Positions 35,063 through 44,844 of a stretch of 64,000 nt of DNA are shown piece by piece. Under the pieces are notes generated by a model that had not been told where the DNA came from, searched no databases, and saw nothing but the letters and a program-made list of their open reading frames with translations. Origin of the DNA: Neobacillus bataviensis LMG 21833. GTDB lineage: Bacteria > Bacillota > Bacilli > Bacillales > Cytobacillaceae. The translations under genes and the position numbers were made by a program. The DNA is taken from contig NZ_AJLS01000115.1 in the NCBI RefSeq assembly GCF_000307875.1, positions 121,528-185,527 of the forward strand, written 5' to 3'. Position 1 is the first letter of the stretch; each line of letters starts with the position of its first letter.

Positions 35063-36550
35063 TTACTTCAAATTGTTCAAGAAATCAAGGGCGATGTTTG
35101 GCATGATGCCGAACAGGACTGACCCTACGACTGCGACGAGCAGGACGACGATGATGCCGAATGGCATGTTCAGCTTGCGGTCGTCAGCTGCCGGACGGAA
35201 GAACATTTGTGTCATGACGCCGAAATAGTAGAAGTATGATACGACGGTGGTCGCAATCATAATCGATGCCAGTACGTAATGCGGTGTACCGGCGAAGGCG
35301 CCGACAAAGATGTTTAATTTGCCGATAAAGCCAGCTGTGCCCGGGAAGCCTGCCAGGGAAACGAGTAAAATCCCCATAAGGACGGCTAATACCGGTGAGC
35401 GGCGGTAAAGGCCGGCAAAGTCAGCAATCTTCGTCGAACCGGATTGCCCTGAAACTACTTGGATTACCGCAAAAGCACCAAGGTTCATTAGCATGTAAGC
35501 AAGCAGGTAGAACCAGATGGAATAAACCATATTCGTGCTCAGTGTCGTCAGTGCCACCAGGATATACCCGGCATGGGCGATACTGGAATAGGCAAACATT
35601 CGTTTAATATTCGATTGTTTCAAGGCAATGACGTTACCGACAATCATCGTGACTGCAGCAATGACGGCGAGATAATCGTGCATTTTAAACAGGATGCTCT
35701 CACCGCTGGCACCCGTTGGCGCGGCGCTGTAGAATACCGCAATTAGGATGCGGATGACGATGACAAAGCCGGCCGTCTTCGAAATGACGCTTAAGAAGGC
35801 CGTAACCGGTGTCGGCGCGCCTTGGTACACATCAGGTGCCCACATATGGAACGGTGCCGCTGCCAGTTTGAACGATAAACCGACGAAAATCATTAAGAAC
35901 GCAAGTCCGAGCAGGTAGGCCTGCTGACCATCTGAAATCGCTGATATTGTCGTCGCAATTTCAAAAAGATTAGTCGAACCCGTCAAGCCGTATACATAGC
36001 TCATCCCAAACAACGTGATTGCGGTGGAAATACCGCCATTGATGACGTATTTCATCGCCGATTCATTCGATTGTCTGTTGTGCTTCTTGATGCCCGCTAA
36101 TATATAGGAAGGAATTGATAACAATTCTAACCCAATAAATAACGTGATTAAGTCACCGCTTGATGTCATAATCATCGTACCAAGCAAGGCCGCTAAGAAT
36201 AAGTAATAAAACTCGCCTCGATAGTCTTCAAGGCCTTCCTTCGCCTCATAACTAATCGCTAAAAATAATACAAGTGCCGCTCCGACTAGCAGGATGAGTT
36301 TAAACGCCTTTCCAAACGCATCAAGCGTGAAGGTATCGTCTAAAATCGATGTCGCTTCCGTGCCGAGCAGGCTGGCTACCGCGATGATGGCCGCTAGCAC
36401 ACCGGCAATCCCGATCCAGCCAAGAATGCGGCGGTCTTGTTTTTTCGGTAAAAATAAATCTAACAATGTCAGTAATGCGATGACGCCAAGGATGATGAAC
36501 TCAGGCGTCATGACACTCCAGTTAAATGATTTCAATGTCTCTATATCCAT
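35063..36550 (-). CDS. nuoN: NADH-quinone oxidoreductase subunit N
   Basis: A 495-residue antiporter-like proton-channel subunit of complex I with about fourteen membrane helices. Key ion-path residues sit in IGLELLSIPSYILAG and KLAAAPFHMWAPDVYQGAPTPVTAF. Last gene of the nuo operon, six nt after nuoM, with GGAGGGTGATGAAGG upstream, and followed by a terminator. Confidence 0.95.
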   Translation of the reverse strand: MDIETLKSFNWSVMTPEFIILGVIALLTLLDLFLPKKQDRRILGWIGIAGVLAAIIAVASLLGTEATSILDDTFTLDAFGKAFKLILLVGAALVLFLAISYEAKEGLEDYRGEFYYLFLAALLGTMIMTSSGDLITLFIGLELLSIPSYILAGIKKHNRQSNESAMKYVINGGISTAITLFGMSYVYGLTGSTNLFEIATTISAISDGQQAYLLGLAFLMIFVGLSFKLAAAPFHMWAPDVYQGAPTPVTAFLSVISKTAGFVIVIRILIAVFYSAAPTGASGESILFKMHDYLAVIAAVTMIVGNVIALKQSNIKRMFAYSSIAHAGYILVALTTLSTNMVYSIWFYLLAYMLMNLGAFAVIQVVSGQSGSTKIADFAGLYRRSPVLAVLMGILLVSLAGFPGTAGFIGKLNIFVGAFAGTPHYVLASIMIATTVVSYFYYFGVMTQMFFRPAADDRKLNMPFGIIVVLLVAVVGSVLFGIMPNIALDFLNNLK

Positions 36551-36556
36551 CCTTCA

Positions 36557-38065
36557 TCACCCTCCTAACCCTATCATGATCGTTTCAAGTGTAGTTTGCA
36601 GCGGAGAGCTTAGAACACTTGGGTAAACCCCGATTAACACGATTAATACCATTAAAACCACGACTGGCACGAACTCGACCCCTTTTAGGTCAAGGACACC
36701 GGTAAATTCGCGGTGTGACTTGCCGTAGGTAATGCCGAGGACTGCTCTCAATAAATATGCAGCCGTCATGATAATCCCGATCGTTCCGACAGCAGCTATC
36801 CACGGCAATTCTTTGAACAAGCCAAGGAAGGCCATAAACTCGCTGACAAATCCGGACATGCCCGGAAGTCCGAGTGATGCCATCCCGCCGGCCAGCAAGA
36901 AGCCTGCGGCAATCGGCATCCCCTTCGCCATGCCGCCAAGGTTTTCCATGAGCGACGTGTCGGTCCGCTCGTAAATGATACCCACCAAGAAGAACAATAA
37001 AGCGGAAATCAATCCGTGCGATACCACTTGAAAAATTGCCCCTTGGATCCCAGCTTCGTTTAGCGCTGCAAGTCCAATCAGCACGATTCCCATGTGGGAA
37101 ATCGATGAATAAGCCAAAACCATTTTAAAATCTGTTTGAATGAACGCTAGGAATGCCCCGTAGAGGAGGTTAATCACGCCAAGGACTGCGATGATGGTCG
37201 CAAGCGTTTCAAACTGCTCAGGGAAAATTCCCATTCCAAAACGAATTAAGCCGTAAGCCCCTATTTTTAATAGAATCCCAGAGTGGATCATAACAACGGA
37301 TGGCGGCGCTTGAACGTGCACCTTCAGCATCCAGCTGTGCAACGGGAAAATTGGCAATTTCACACCAAAAGCAATTAATAGACCAATTAAAAGTCCAAGT
37401 TTTAAGTCGCTGGAAAGCGGCGCGCTTGGGTCGGCCATCATTTGGGTTAATAAATCAATATTCGTTGTCCCTGTTTTGGCAAACAGAATCATAATCACAA
37501 TCAGGAGCACAGCGGAACCTAAACCGTTATAAATTAAGAAGCTGTAAGCTGCCTTTTCTTTTTCAAAATAGCCCCATTTTCCGATTAAGAAGAAAGTCGG
37601 AATGAGCGTGATTTCGAAAAAGATGAAGAACAGGATTAAGTTTTCAGCCGTAAAGACACCGAGCATACCGATTTCTAAAAGAAGGAACAGCATAAAATAG
37701 CCTTTCCATTCTTTTTTCACAAATTTAGCAGCGGCGATCGCTGATAGTGTTGCGACAATCGCGGTAAGGACTACAAGCAAAAGCTGAAAGCCGCTGAGGC
37801 CTAGCTCATAGTACACCGAGTAAATTGGCTCTTGGACGTTCATGCCGCGGAATTGGATCCACGATTTTGAAACCGCAAAGTCTGCGAGATCCTTGCCCCA
37901 TTGAAAATGGAGATAGGCAGCCAAGGCCAGCAATAATGCCGGCAGTGTCGCAAGAAAGCCAACAAGCTTAATCGCTTTTTCAGCCATTTTCGGCAAAAAC
38001 GCTAAAACGATGATTCCTAGTAAAGGGGAGAATACTAGGATTGATAGAACGGAATGCAAATTCAT
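36557..38065 (-). CDS. nuoM: NADH-quinone oxidoreductase subunit M
   Basis: A 502-residue antiporter-like membrane subunit. Diagnostic segments are FFIFFEITLIPTFFLIG, PIFPLHSWMLKVHVQAPPSV and SSISHMGIVLIGLAA. It forms one of three homologous proton half-channels with NuoL and NuoN. Its start overlaps the nuoL stop as ATGA, so translation is coupled. Confidence 0.95.
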   Translation of the reverse strand: MNLHSVLSILVFSPLLGIIVLAFLPKMAEKAIKLVGFLATLPALLLALAAYLHFQWGKDLADFAVSKSWIQFRGMNVQEPIYSVYYELGLSGFQLLLVVLTAIVATLSAIAAAKFVKKEWKGYFMLFLLLEIGMLGVFTAENLILFFIFFEITLIPTFFLIGKWGYFEKEKAAYSFLIYNGLGSAVLLIVIMILFAKTGTTNIDLLTQMMADPSAPLSSDLKLGLLIGLLIAFGVKLPIFPLHSWMLKVHVQAPPSVVMIHSGILLKIGAYGLIRFGMGIFPEQFETLATIIAVLGVINLLYGAFLAFIQTDFKMVLAYSSISHMGIVLIGLAALNEAGIQGAIFQVVSHGLISALLFFLVGIIYERTDTSLMENLGGMAKGMPIAAGFLLAGGMASLGLPGMSGFVSEFMAFLGLFKELPWIAAVGTIGIIMTAAYLLRAVLGITYGKSHREFTGVLDLKGVEFVPVVVLMVLIVLIGVYPSVLSSPLQTTLETIMIGLGG

Positions 38066-39930
38066 CGTAAGTACCCCCCTGTTAACGCAAAGATGACGGC
38101 GAGCAGTGCCAGTCCGATGAAGGCGACTGCGCCATAGGTTTGAACCTGGCCGGATTGCATTTTCGAACCGGTCGCCCCAAGTCCCTGGACAATTCCAACC
38201 ACGCCTTTGACAAGTCCCTCGACGATGAAGACATCGATAAATCGTAGGAAATAGCTGAATGCTCTTGTCGCAGCGATGATGGTCATTTGATAAAACTCAT
38301 CCACATAGTATTTGTTCAGTAAAATCGTGTGCAAGGTGTCACCCGTACCGCTCAACCAGTTGCGGGCGATGCTGCGTTTGTTGTACATCAAGTAGGCAAG
38401 GTAGATTCCCGCTAAGGAAACAACGGTTGCCGCGATCATGATCCAAACAGGACCTTCCACGTGACCGTGGCCAAGGGCAGGGTTGCCGTCGACGAGCCAG
38501 TCGCCAAGGAACGAGCCGAACCATGGTGTGTTCACATAACCGGCGATGATGGCTAGGACGCCGAGCAGAATCATCGGGTATGTCATATTGCTTGGCGATT
38601 CGTGTACATTCTTTTGATTGCCGCGTGCTTCACCGGTGAAGACCATGAAGAACAAGCGGAACATATAAAATGCGGTCATGAATGCTGCGATTAGTGCAAG
38701 CAAGAAAAGAACCGGATGTCCGCCTTCCCAGGCCGCAACTAAAATTTCATCTTTACTGAAGAATCCGGATAGCCCCGGCACACCGCTGATGGCGAGTGTT
38801 CCGATTAAGAATAACGGCCCGGTCAGCTTTAATTTTTTCCAAAGACCGCCCATTTCCTCGATATTCTGCGTATGAACCGCATGGATCACGGAACCAGCCG
38901 CAAGGAACAGAAGCGCCTTGAAGAATGCGTGTGTCATCAAATGGAACACACCAGCCACGTACCCGGCGGAACCGAGTGCAAGCATCATGTAGCCGAGCTG
39001 TGAGACGGTCGAGTAAGCGAGTACTCTTTTTATATCGGTTTGCACAAGACCGATGCTTGCCGCAAAAATGGCGGTAATCGCCCCAATAACGGCAATGGTG
39101 AGCAGCGCCGTTTTGCTAGCCGCGAACAACGGAAATAGGGCAGCGACTAAATAGACCCCGGCAGCAACCATCGTTGCGGCGTGGATTAAGGCCGAAACAG
39201 GTGTTGGACCTTCCATCGCATCCGGAAGCCATGTGTGAAGCGGGAACTGACCTGATTTCCCGACTGCTCCTATAAAAATTAAGATCGCTGTTAAGGTAAT
39301 CATCGTTTGCGATACAGCACCGGCGTCAACAGCCGCGAAAATCTCACTGTATTCAAATGATTTGGTTTGCCAGAAGAGCAGGATCATGCCGATGAACAGT
39401 CCAACGTCCCCGATACGGGTCATGATGAATGCCTTTTTGGCAGCGGCCTTTGCTTCTTCTTTGTAATAATAAAAACCGATTAATAGGAAGGAACCAACAC
39501 CAACAAGCTCCCAGAAAATATAAGTTTGCAGCAGGTTTGGCGAAATTACCAGACCGAGCATGGCAAACGTAAATAATCCTAAATAGGCATAGAATACTGG
39601 GAACCGCTCATCTCCATGCATGTACCCTTTGGAGTAGGTATGTACTAAGAAACTTACGAGCGATACGATAAACAGCATCAATGCATTTAATTGATTCACT
39701 TCAAAGCCCGCTGTTAGATGCAGATCTCCTATCGTGAGCCAGTCGAACTTTGTAATGTAGGTTGGCTCTGAAAAGCGCTCAAATAACACCAAAATCGAAT
39801 AGATAAGCGAGGCCAATGCGAAGAGAATCCCCACATATGCGCTCGCCTCCTTCAATCGCTTACCGAATAGAAGAAGGATCAAAAACGATAATAGCGGGAA
39901 AAGCGGTATGAGCCATGCATTTTCCATCAT
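38062..39930 (-). CDS. nuoL: NADH-quinone oxidoreductase subunit L
   Basis: A 622-residue distal membrane subunit with about sixteen helices, including FWELVGVGSFLLIGFYY, QFPLHTWLPDAMEGPTPVSA and the long C-terminal lateral-helix region. The ATG at 39930 is nine nt from GGGG and preferred over an earlier in-frame GTG. A 13-bp inverted repeat pair lies in the 84-nt gap between it and nuoK, the largest gap but one inside the operon. Confidence 0.95.
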   Translation of the reverse strand: MMENAWLIPLFPLLSFLILLLFGKRLKEASAYVGILFALASLIYSILVLFERFSEPTYITKFDWLTIGDLHLTAGFEVNQLNALMLFIVSLVSFLVHTYSKGYMHGDERFPVFYAYLGLFTFAMLGLVISPNLLQTYIFWELVGVGSFLLIGFYYYKEEAKAAAKKAFIMTRIGDVGLFIGMILLFWQTKSFEYSEIFAAVDAGAVSQTMITLTAILIFIGAVGKSGQFPLHTWLPDAMEGPTPVSALIHAATMVAAGVYLVAALFPLFAASKTALLTIAVIGAITAIFAASIGLVQTDIKRVLAYSTVSQLGYMMLALGSAGYVAGVFHLMTHAFFKALLFLAAGSVIHAVHTQNIEEMGGLWKKLKLTGPLFLIGTLAISGVPGLSGFFSKDEILVAAWEGGHPVLFLLALIAAFMTAFYMFRLFFMVFTGEARGNQKNVHESPSNMTYPMILLGVLAIIAGYVNTPWFGSFLGDWLVDGNPALGHGHVEGPVWIMIAATVVSLAGIYLAYLMYNKRSIARNWLSGTGDTLHTILLNKYYVDEFYQMTIIAATRAFSYFLRFIDVFIVEGLVKGVVGIVQGLGATGSKMQSGQVQTYGAVAFIGLALLAVIFALTGGYLR

Positions 39931-39949
39931 TATCACTATCCCCTTTAAT

Positions 39950-40001
39950 GGTGCCTGACACCCTTTACCACTCTCGTGTAGGAGAAATGGTGTCAGGCAC
40001 C
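39950..40001. repeat. Inverted pair of the 13-bp GGTGCCTGACACC repeat
   Basis: GGTGCCTGACACC at 39950-39962 and its complement GGTGTCAGGCACC at 39989-40001 can pair into a 13-bp stem with a 26-nt loop between nuoK and nuoL. Confidence 0.8.
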
Positions 40002-40014
40002 CAAAGTTGTCTGT

Positions 40015-40329
40015 CTAGTTTTTCATTGTGTCCATTTCGTCGATGTTGACGGTTTTCTTGCTGCGGTAAAGCGAAATTAGAATCGCTAGTCCGACAGCGG
40101 CTTCGGCTGCAGCCACACAGATGGCAAACAGGGCGAAGATTTGACCTGTAATGGATGGGTTTAATCCATATTTGCTGAAGGTAACCAGGTTAATATTGAC
40201 GGCATTCAGCATCAATTCAATCGAAATCAACACGATTACGGTATTTTTCTTCGTTAACGCACCGTATAATCCGATGCAGAATAATATCAGTGCAAGCGCC
40301 AGGAAGGCTGAAGCGGGAACTGAACTCAT
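40015..40329 (-). CDS. nuoK: NADH-quinone oxidoreductase subunit K
   Basis: A 104-residue, three-helix membrane subunit with the two conserved glutamates of the proton path (in [13 protein letters not shown] and [13 protein letters not shown]). ATGA overlap with nuoJ. Length as usual. Confidence 0.95.
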   Translation of the reverse strand: MSSVPASAFLALALILFCIGLYGALTKKNTVIVLISIELMLNAVNINLVTFSKYGLNPSITGQIFALFAICVAAAEAAVGLAILISLYRSKKTVNIDEMDTMKN

Positions 40330-40844
40330 TCCTTATCCGCCTCCTTCTTCTCTGTTTTTGCCAAAATAATCGAACCAACTAAGGCCGCTAATAGTAATAC
40401 AGATGTTAACTCAAACGGAATAATATATTTAGAGTAAAGTGCTTCCCCAATTTGCATCGTATTGTTTTCGTGCAGTGTCGTCGGAACTTGGTCGATATTG
40501 AAATTATAAATCCCAATGTAGACGGCAAAGGCAAAGCCGACAATTCCTAAAAACAAAAGAAGCTTTCTCCATTTACCCGTTTTGGGTTCACTCTCGTCAT
40601 CATGCTTCGTTAACATGATGCCAAATAGCATGATAATTGTGATCGCACCTGAATAAATCAAGATTTGCACGGCTGCCACGAATTCTGCGGAAAGCAGTAC
40701 ATAGATGCCGGCGATGGCGACGAAAGTGAAGATGAGGGCAACGACCATATGAACGACTTTGTTTAGGTTCAATAGAAGCACGCCGCCGATAATCGCAACA
40801 AGTGCGAGTCCCATAAAAGCGAGGAATTCGCCTGAAATTGTCAT
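40326..40844 (-). CDS. nuoJ: NADH-quinone oxidoreductase subunit J
   Basis: A 172-residue five-helix membrane subunit with [23 protein letters not shown], the ND6-type pi-bulge helix region. Overlaps nuoI by ATGA and nuoK by the same arrangement. Confidence 0.95.
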   Translation of the reverse strand: MTISGEFLAFMGLALVAIIGGVLLLNLNKVVHMVVALIFTFVAIAGIYVLLSAEFVAAVQILIYSGAITIIMLFGIMLTKHDDESEPKTGKWRKLLLFLGIVGFAFAVYIGIYNFNIDQVPTTLHENNTMQIGEALYSKYIIPFELTSVLLLAALVGSIILAKTEKKEADKE

Positions 40845-41260
40845 GCTTTATTCACCTGCCGTATGTTTTCGTCGTTTTCATCCAGCCATTCCAGATTTTT
40901 AAATAACATGTCCCGGCTATATTCAGCGAGCTCAAAGTTATTGGTCATGATAATGGCTTCTGTTGGGCAAACCTCCGTACATAGGTCACAAAGGATGCAA
41001 ATTTCGAAGTTGATATCGTATGTGTCGATAATTTTTCCCTTTTTCGTTGGATCCGGATGCTTCTTACCCGTTAATTGAATACAATCTGTCGGGCAAATCT
41101 GCGCACACTGATTACATACAATACACTTCTCCGGATAAAACTTTTGAATCCCGCGGAAGCGGTCTGGCAGCGGAAGCGGCTCGTTTGGATAATCATACGT
41201 AACCTTCTCGCGTGATAATTGTTTAAGGGTATATTTCAAGCCTTTAAATACTCCAAGCAC
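40841..41260 (-). CDS. nuoI: NADH-quinone oxidoreductase subunit I
   Basis: A 139-residue ferredoxin-like subunit with two [4Fe-4S] motifs: CIVCNQCAQICPTDC and CILCDLCTEVCPTEA. It carries electrons along the peripheral arm towards NuoB. A GTG start at 41260 has AAGGGG eight nt ahead; a GTG three codons earlier overlaps that site. Preceded by a 99-nt gap holding two direct repeats. Confidence 0.93.
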   Translation of the reverse strand: MLGVFKGLKYTLKQLSREKVTYDYPNEPLPLPDRFRGIQKFYPEKCIVCNQCAQICPTDCIQLTGKKHPDPTKKGKIIDTYDINFEICILCDLCTEVCPTEAIIMTNNFELAEYSRDMLFKNLEWLDENDENIRQVNKA

Positions 41261-41296
41261 GTTTTTCACCCCTTTTACAGTCTAAAGATTGTTATT

Positions 41297-41358
41297 GGTG
41301 TCAGGCACCATTCCTACCACTTTCACAGTGTAAATGCAGTTATTGGTGTCAGGCACCA
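41297..41358. repeat. Two direct copies of GGTGTCAGGCACC between nuoI and nuoH
   Basis: Copies at 41297-41309 and 41346-41358, same orientation, 36 nt apart, filling the intergenic gap right after the nuoH stop. Confidence 0.8.
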
Positions 41359-41359
41359 A

Positions 41360-42364
41360 TTAGAAAAATAAGGATTTTAGCAATGCGGTTAGGAAGATGT
41401 TTGCCAGGGCGACCGGCAATAATACTTTCCAACCAAATTCCATGAGTCTGTCGGCACGGAAACGCGGCAGTGTGCTGCGAATCCAGAAATAAACGAAGAC
41501 AACCGTACAAAATTTAAGGGCAAACCAGACTGCGCCTGGGATAAAGCCAAGGAACGCAAATGGCGGCAGCCAGCCCCCAAGGAATACCACCGTAATCAGA
41601 GTCGACATCCCGAAGACATACACATACTCTGAAAGCATGAAGAACGCCCAGCGGAATCCAGCATACTCTACGAAGTATCCGGCTACCAGTTCGTTTTCCG
41701 ATTCTGGTAAGTCAAATGGCGTCCGGTTTAATTCGGCAATCGATGCGATAAAAAAGACGATAAAGCCAATCGGCTGCAAGAGAATAAACCAGCCATGCTT
41801 TTGCTGCATCACAATATCATTTAAATTTAAGCTTCCTGAGAGTAAAATAACCCCAAGGACAGCCATGACCAGCGGAATTTCATACGAAATCATCTGTGCC
41901 GCGGCCCGCATGCCCCCTAAGAGTGCATACTTGTTATTCGACGCCCAGCCGCCCAAAACCATCCCAAAGACGGTTAAACCGGAAACGGCAATATAGTACA
42001 GCAAGCCGACACCAATATCGGCAAACTGAAACTTATCGGTAAACGGCAATGTTGCCAGTACCAAAAACGATGGCGCAAACGCAATGACCGGTGCCAGAAT
42101 AAATAATGGCTTGTCAGCTGCCTTCGGAATAATATCCTCTTTTAGTAACAGCTTCAAAACGTCAGCGACAGTTTGCAGCAACCCAAATCGTCCGCCCAGT
42201 TGGTTCGGACCGTGCCGCAGCTGCATGTAACCCATTACTTTCCGTTCTGCTAAAATTCCGTAGGTAACGAAGCCTAATACGACTAAAAGCAAGACCACTC
42301 CGAGTAAAAAGAAGATCCCAAAATTGGCCCAGCCGGGACTTGAATGGAGCAAATCTTCCATCAT
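41360..42364 (-). CDS. nuoH: NADH-quinone oxidoreductase subunit H
   Basis: A 334-residue eight-helix membrane subunit that helps form the quinone cavity. Conserved regions: AERKVMGYMQLRHGPNQLGG, SIAELNRTPFDLPESENELV and RSTLPRFRADRLMEFGWK. Start overlaps the nuoD stop as TAATG. Confidence 0.95.
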   Translation of the reverse strand: MMEDLLHSSPGWANFGIFFLLGVVLLLVVLGFVTYGILAERKVMGYMQLRHGPNQLGGRFGLLQTVADVLKLLLKEDIIPKAADKPLFILAPVIAFAPSFLVLATLPFTDKFQFADIGVGLLYYIAVSGLTVFGMVLGGWASNNKYALLGGMRAAAQMISYEIPLVMAVLGVILLSGSLNLNDIVMQQKHGWFILLQPIGFIVFFIASIAELNRTPFDLPESENELVAGYFVEYAGFRWAFFMLSEYVYVFGMSTLITVVFLGGWLPPFAFLGFIPGAVWFALKFCTVVFVYFWIRSTLPRFRADRLMEFGWKVLLPVALANIFLTALLKSLFF

Positions 42365-43464
42365 TAGCCGTCCACCTCCCCAAGGACAATGTCAATTGCC
42401 CCTAAAATAGCAATCAGATTTGCAATATTTTCGCCTACTAATAGTTTCGGGAGAATTTGCAGATTATAGAATGATGGTCTTCTAAACTTCAAGCGGTACG
42501 GTTCTTTTTTTCCATCGCTGGCAATATAGCAGCCAATTTCCCCACGCGGTGATTCAATGCGGACAAACGCTTCCCCTTTTGGAGCCTTAATGATTTTCGG
42601 AACCTTTGCAAGAATTTCTCCTTCAGACGGAAATTGCGCTACCGCCTGCTCAAGAATCCTGAGCGATTGTTCAATCTCGGCAAGACGAAGATTATAACGT
42701 GCCAAACAATCGCCTTCCTCCGCTGTCGGAACATCAAAATCAAAACGGTCGTAAATCGAATACGGCTCATCTTTACGCAGATCCCATTTTACCCCGGTAC
42801 AACGCAAATTTGGCCCGCTCAGCGAGTATTGGATTGCCTCTTCTTTCGTGTAGCGGCCAATCCCTTTTACCCTGTCTAAAAAGATTTCGTTACCGCTGAC
42901 AAGCGTGTGATAGCCTGCAAGCTGCTCGCGCATATAAGGGATAAAATCTCTCAGCCTGTCAATCCAGCCTTCAGGTGCATCCCACTTCACGCCGCCCACA
43001 CGCATATAGTTAAACGTCAACCGTGCACCCGATAACTCATTCAGCATATTGATAATCATTTCGCGGTCACGGAAGGCATAGATGAATGGGCTTGTCGCAC
43101 CAAGGTCAAGGATGTACGTGCCCCAAGCAACAAGGTGACTGGCGACACGTCCGAGCTCCATGGCAATCACGCGCAGATATTCCGCACGTTCCGGCACTTG
43201 AGTCCCCATCATCGTTTCAACAGCATGACAAAGTATATAGTTATTGGTCATCGCTGACAGATAGTCCATCCGGTCTGTATAAGGAATAATCTGCGTATAC
43301 TGCAGGTTTTCCGCTAACTTTTCCGTTCCGCGGTGTAAATAACCGATGACAGGCGTTGCTTCCGTGATGATTTCCCCATCGATTTTAATGACAAGCCGGA
43401 ATACTCCGTGCGTACTAGGATGCTGTGGACCGACGTTTAGTAACATTTCTTCTGTTCTGATCAT
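42364..43464 (-). CDS. nuoD: NADH-quinone oxidoreductase subunit D (49-kDa type)
   Basis: A 366-residue peripheral subunit related to NiFe-hydrogenase large subunits. It carries GPQHPSTHGVFRLV near the N-terminus with the quinone-site His, GYLHRGTEKLAENL, and an intact C-terminus ending ILGAIDIVLGEVDG. It lies four nt after nuoC, encoded as a separate protein, not the fused NuoCD of enterobacteria. Confidence 0.95.
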   Translation of the reverse strand: MIRTEEMLLNVGPQHPSTHGVFRLVIKIDGEIITEATPVIGYLHRGTEKLAENLQYTQIIPYTDRMDYLSAMTNNYILCHAVETMMGTQVPERAEYLRVIAMELGRVASHLVAWGTYILDLGATSPFIYAFRDREMIINMLNELSGARLTFNYMRVGGVKWDAPEGWIDRLRDFIPYMREQLAGYHTLVSGNEIFLDRVKGIGRYTKEEAIQYSLSGPNLRCTGVKWDLRKDEPYSIYDRFDFDVPTAEEGDCLARYNLRLAEIEQSLRILEQAVAQFPSEGEILAKVPKIIKAPKGEAFVRIESPRGEIGCYIASDGKKEPYRLKFRRPSFYNLQILPKLLVGENIANLIAILGAIDIVLGEVDG

Positions 43465-43467
43465 TGG

Positions 43468-44841
43468 TTACACCTCCACATCATACTGTTCATAATCTTT
43501 ACGCAGTGGATGGCCAACCCAATCTTCCCCAAGCAGGATCCGATGTAAATTCGGATGTCCAATAAACTTAATTCCAAGTAAATCAAATGCTTCACATTCA
43601 GGCCAGTTTGCTCCGGCCCAAATTGGCTGCAAGGACTCGATTGTTGGTTCATCGCGGTCAATCTTCACTTTTAACGCCACCGATTGGCGATTTTTGTATG
43701 AGTATAAGTGAACATAGACTTCCATATGTGTCTCAAAATCCGATCCATGCAGCTCAGATAGATAATCAAACCCAAGCAACTCATTATATTTTAAAAATTG
43801 AGCCACTTTAAAATATGTATCACGCTTTGCCACAAGTGTCGGAACATCTTTGGATAGTTTATTAATATAAGAATCTTCTAAAACATCAGAACCTAAGTTT
43901 TCGGCAATCACTTTCACATACTTATCTAAGAATGGCTGATTTGCTGATGGTGCTGCCGCTTCCGCTTCGGATGCTGCTGTATCGCCTGCTTTTCCGCCAG
44001 CTGCCGCCTTGGCTTTCGCCGCCGCTGCTGCTTTCGCTTTCGCCTTTGCTGCTGCGATGGCTTTCGCTTTCTCATCATCGCCGCCAGCTGCTGAAGCGTC
44101 CGAACCAGCTCCTGCTCCGGCTGCTTTTGCTTTTGCCGCTGCCGCCGCTTTGGCCTTTGCTACCGCTACTGCCTTGGCCTTCGCTGCTGCTGCCGCTTTT
44201 GCCTTCGCATCGTCACCTGTTGCGGCGCTGTCTTCTTCGGCCGCTGATGCCGGGGCGTCGCTGCCTGCTAACTCCATTGCTTTCTTTTTGGCTGCTGCCG
44301 CTGCTTTCGCCTTTGCGACCGCTGCTGCCTTTTTCTTCGCCAGGTCATCCGCATCGTTTACTGCTGGCGTTTCCGGTTCTGCTGCCGGGGCATCTTCGCT
44401 TGCCGCAGCATTACCTCCAGCCAGTTCCATCGCCTTTCGCTTCGCTGCCGCCGCTGCTTTTGCCTTTGCGACCGCTGCTGCTTTTTTCTTCGCTAGGTCA
44501 TCCGCATCGTCTGCCGCCGGTGTTTCCACTACTGGTGGTGCCGTTTGCATTGATTCTGCCTCTGGTGCAGCTTCGTCCGCAATGCCTTCCCGTTTCTTCT
44601 TCGCCAGTGCAGCTGCCTTCGCTTTTGCTGCCGCTGCTGCTTTCTTCTTGGCTAAATCAGCATCATCTGGTGCATTTGCGGCCGGTGTTTCAACTTTTTC
44701 CGGTTCTGCAGCCGGCTTCGGTGCTTCCGCTTTCTGCTCCTGGGCGCCAGATTCCTTCGCCTTACGCTTTGCTAATGCCGCAGCTTTAGCCTTTTCAGCG
44801 GCTTCTCTCTTTAATTGATCGAGATCTTTTTCCCCGCTCAT
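43468..44841 (-). CDS. nuoC: NADH-quinone oxidoreductase subunit C with long Ala/Lys-rich N-terminal extension
   Basis: A 457-residue protein. Only about the last 170 residues are the NuoC (30-kDa) domain, with PECEAFDLLGIKFIGHPNLH and LLGEDWVGHPLRKDYE. The first 285 or so are low-complexity: four to six repeats of a unit like DDLAKKKAAAVAKAKAAAAA followed by an acidic Glu/Pro/Ala stretch. The repeats would form charged helices separated by flexible acidic linkers. Extended NuoC proteins occur in other bacilli, so the extension is probably genuine; its function is unknown. AAGGTGA precedes the ATG. The DNA over the extension is GC-richer than the rest of the operon. Confidence 0.93.
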   Translation of the reverse strand: MSGEKDLDQLKREAAEKAKAAALAKRKAKESGAQEQKAEAPKPAAEPEKVETPAANAPDDADLAKKKAAAAAKAKAAALAKKKREGIADEAAPEAESMQTAPPVVETPAADDADDLAKKKAAAVAKAKAAAAAKRKAMELAGGNAAASEDAPAAEPETPAVNDADDLAKKKAAAVAKAKAAAAAKKKAMELAGSDAPASAAEEDSAATGDDAKAKAAAAAKAKAVAVAKAKAAAAAKAKAAGAGAGSDASAAGGDDEKAKAIAAAKAKAKAAAAAKAKAAAGGKAGDTAASEAEAAAPSANQPFLDKYVKVIAENLGSDVLEDSYINKLSKDVPTLVAKRDTYFKVAQFLKYNELLGFDYLSELHGSDFETHMEVYVHLYSYKNRQSVALKVKIDRDEPTIESLQPIWAGANWPECEAFDLLGIKFIGHPNLHRILLGEDWVGHPLRKDYEQYDVEV

Positions 44842-44844
44842 TTG

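Noticed and set aside
43932..44818. Long plus-strand reading frames opposite nuoC
   Set aside because: They are produced by the repetitive Ala/Lys codons of nuoC on the other strand, have Leu/Pro- or Ala/Phe-monotonous composition and no ribosome-binding site.
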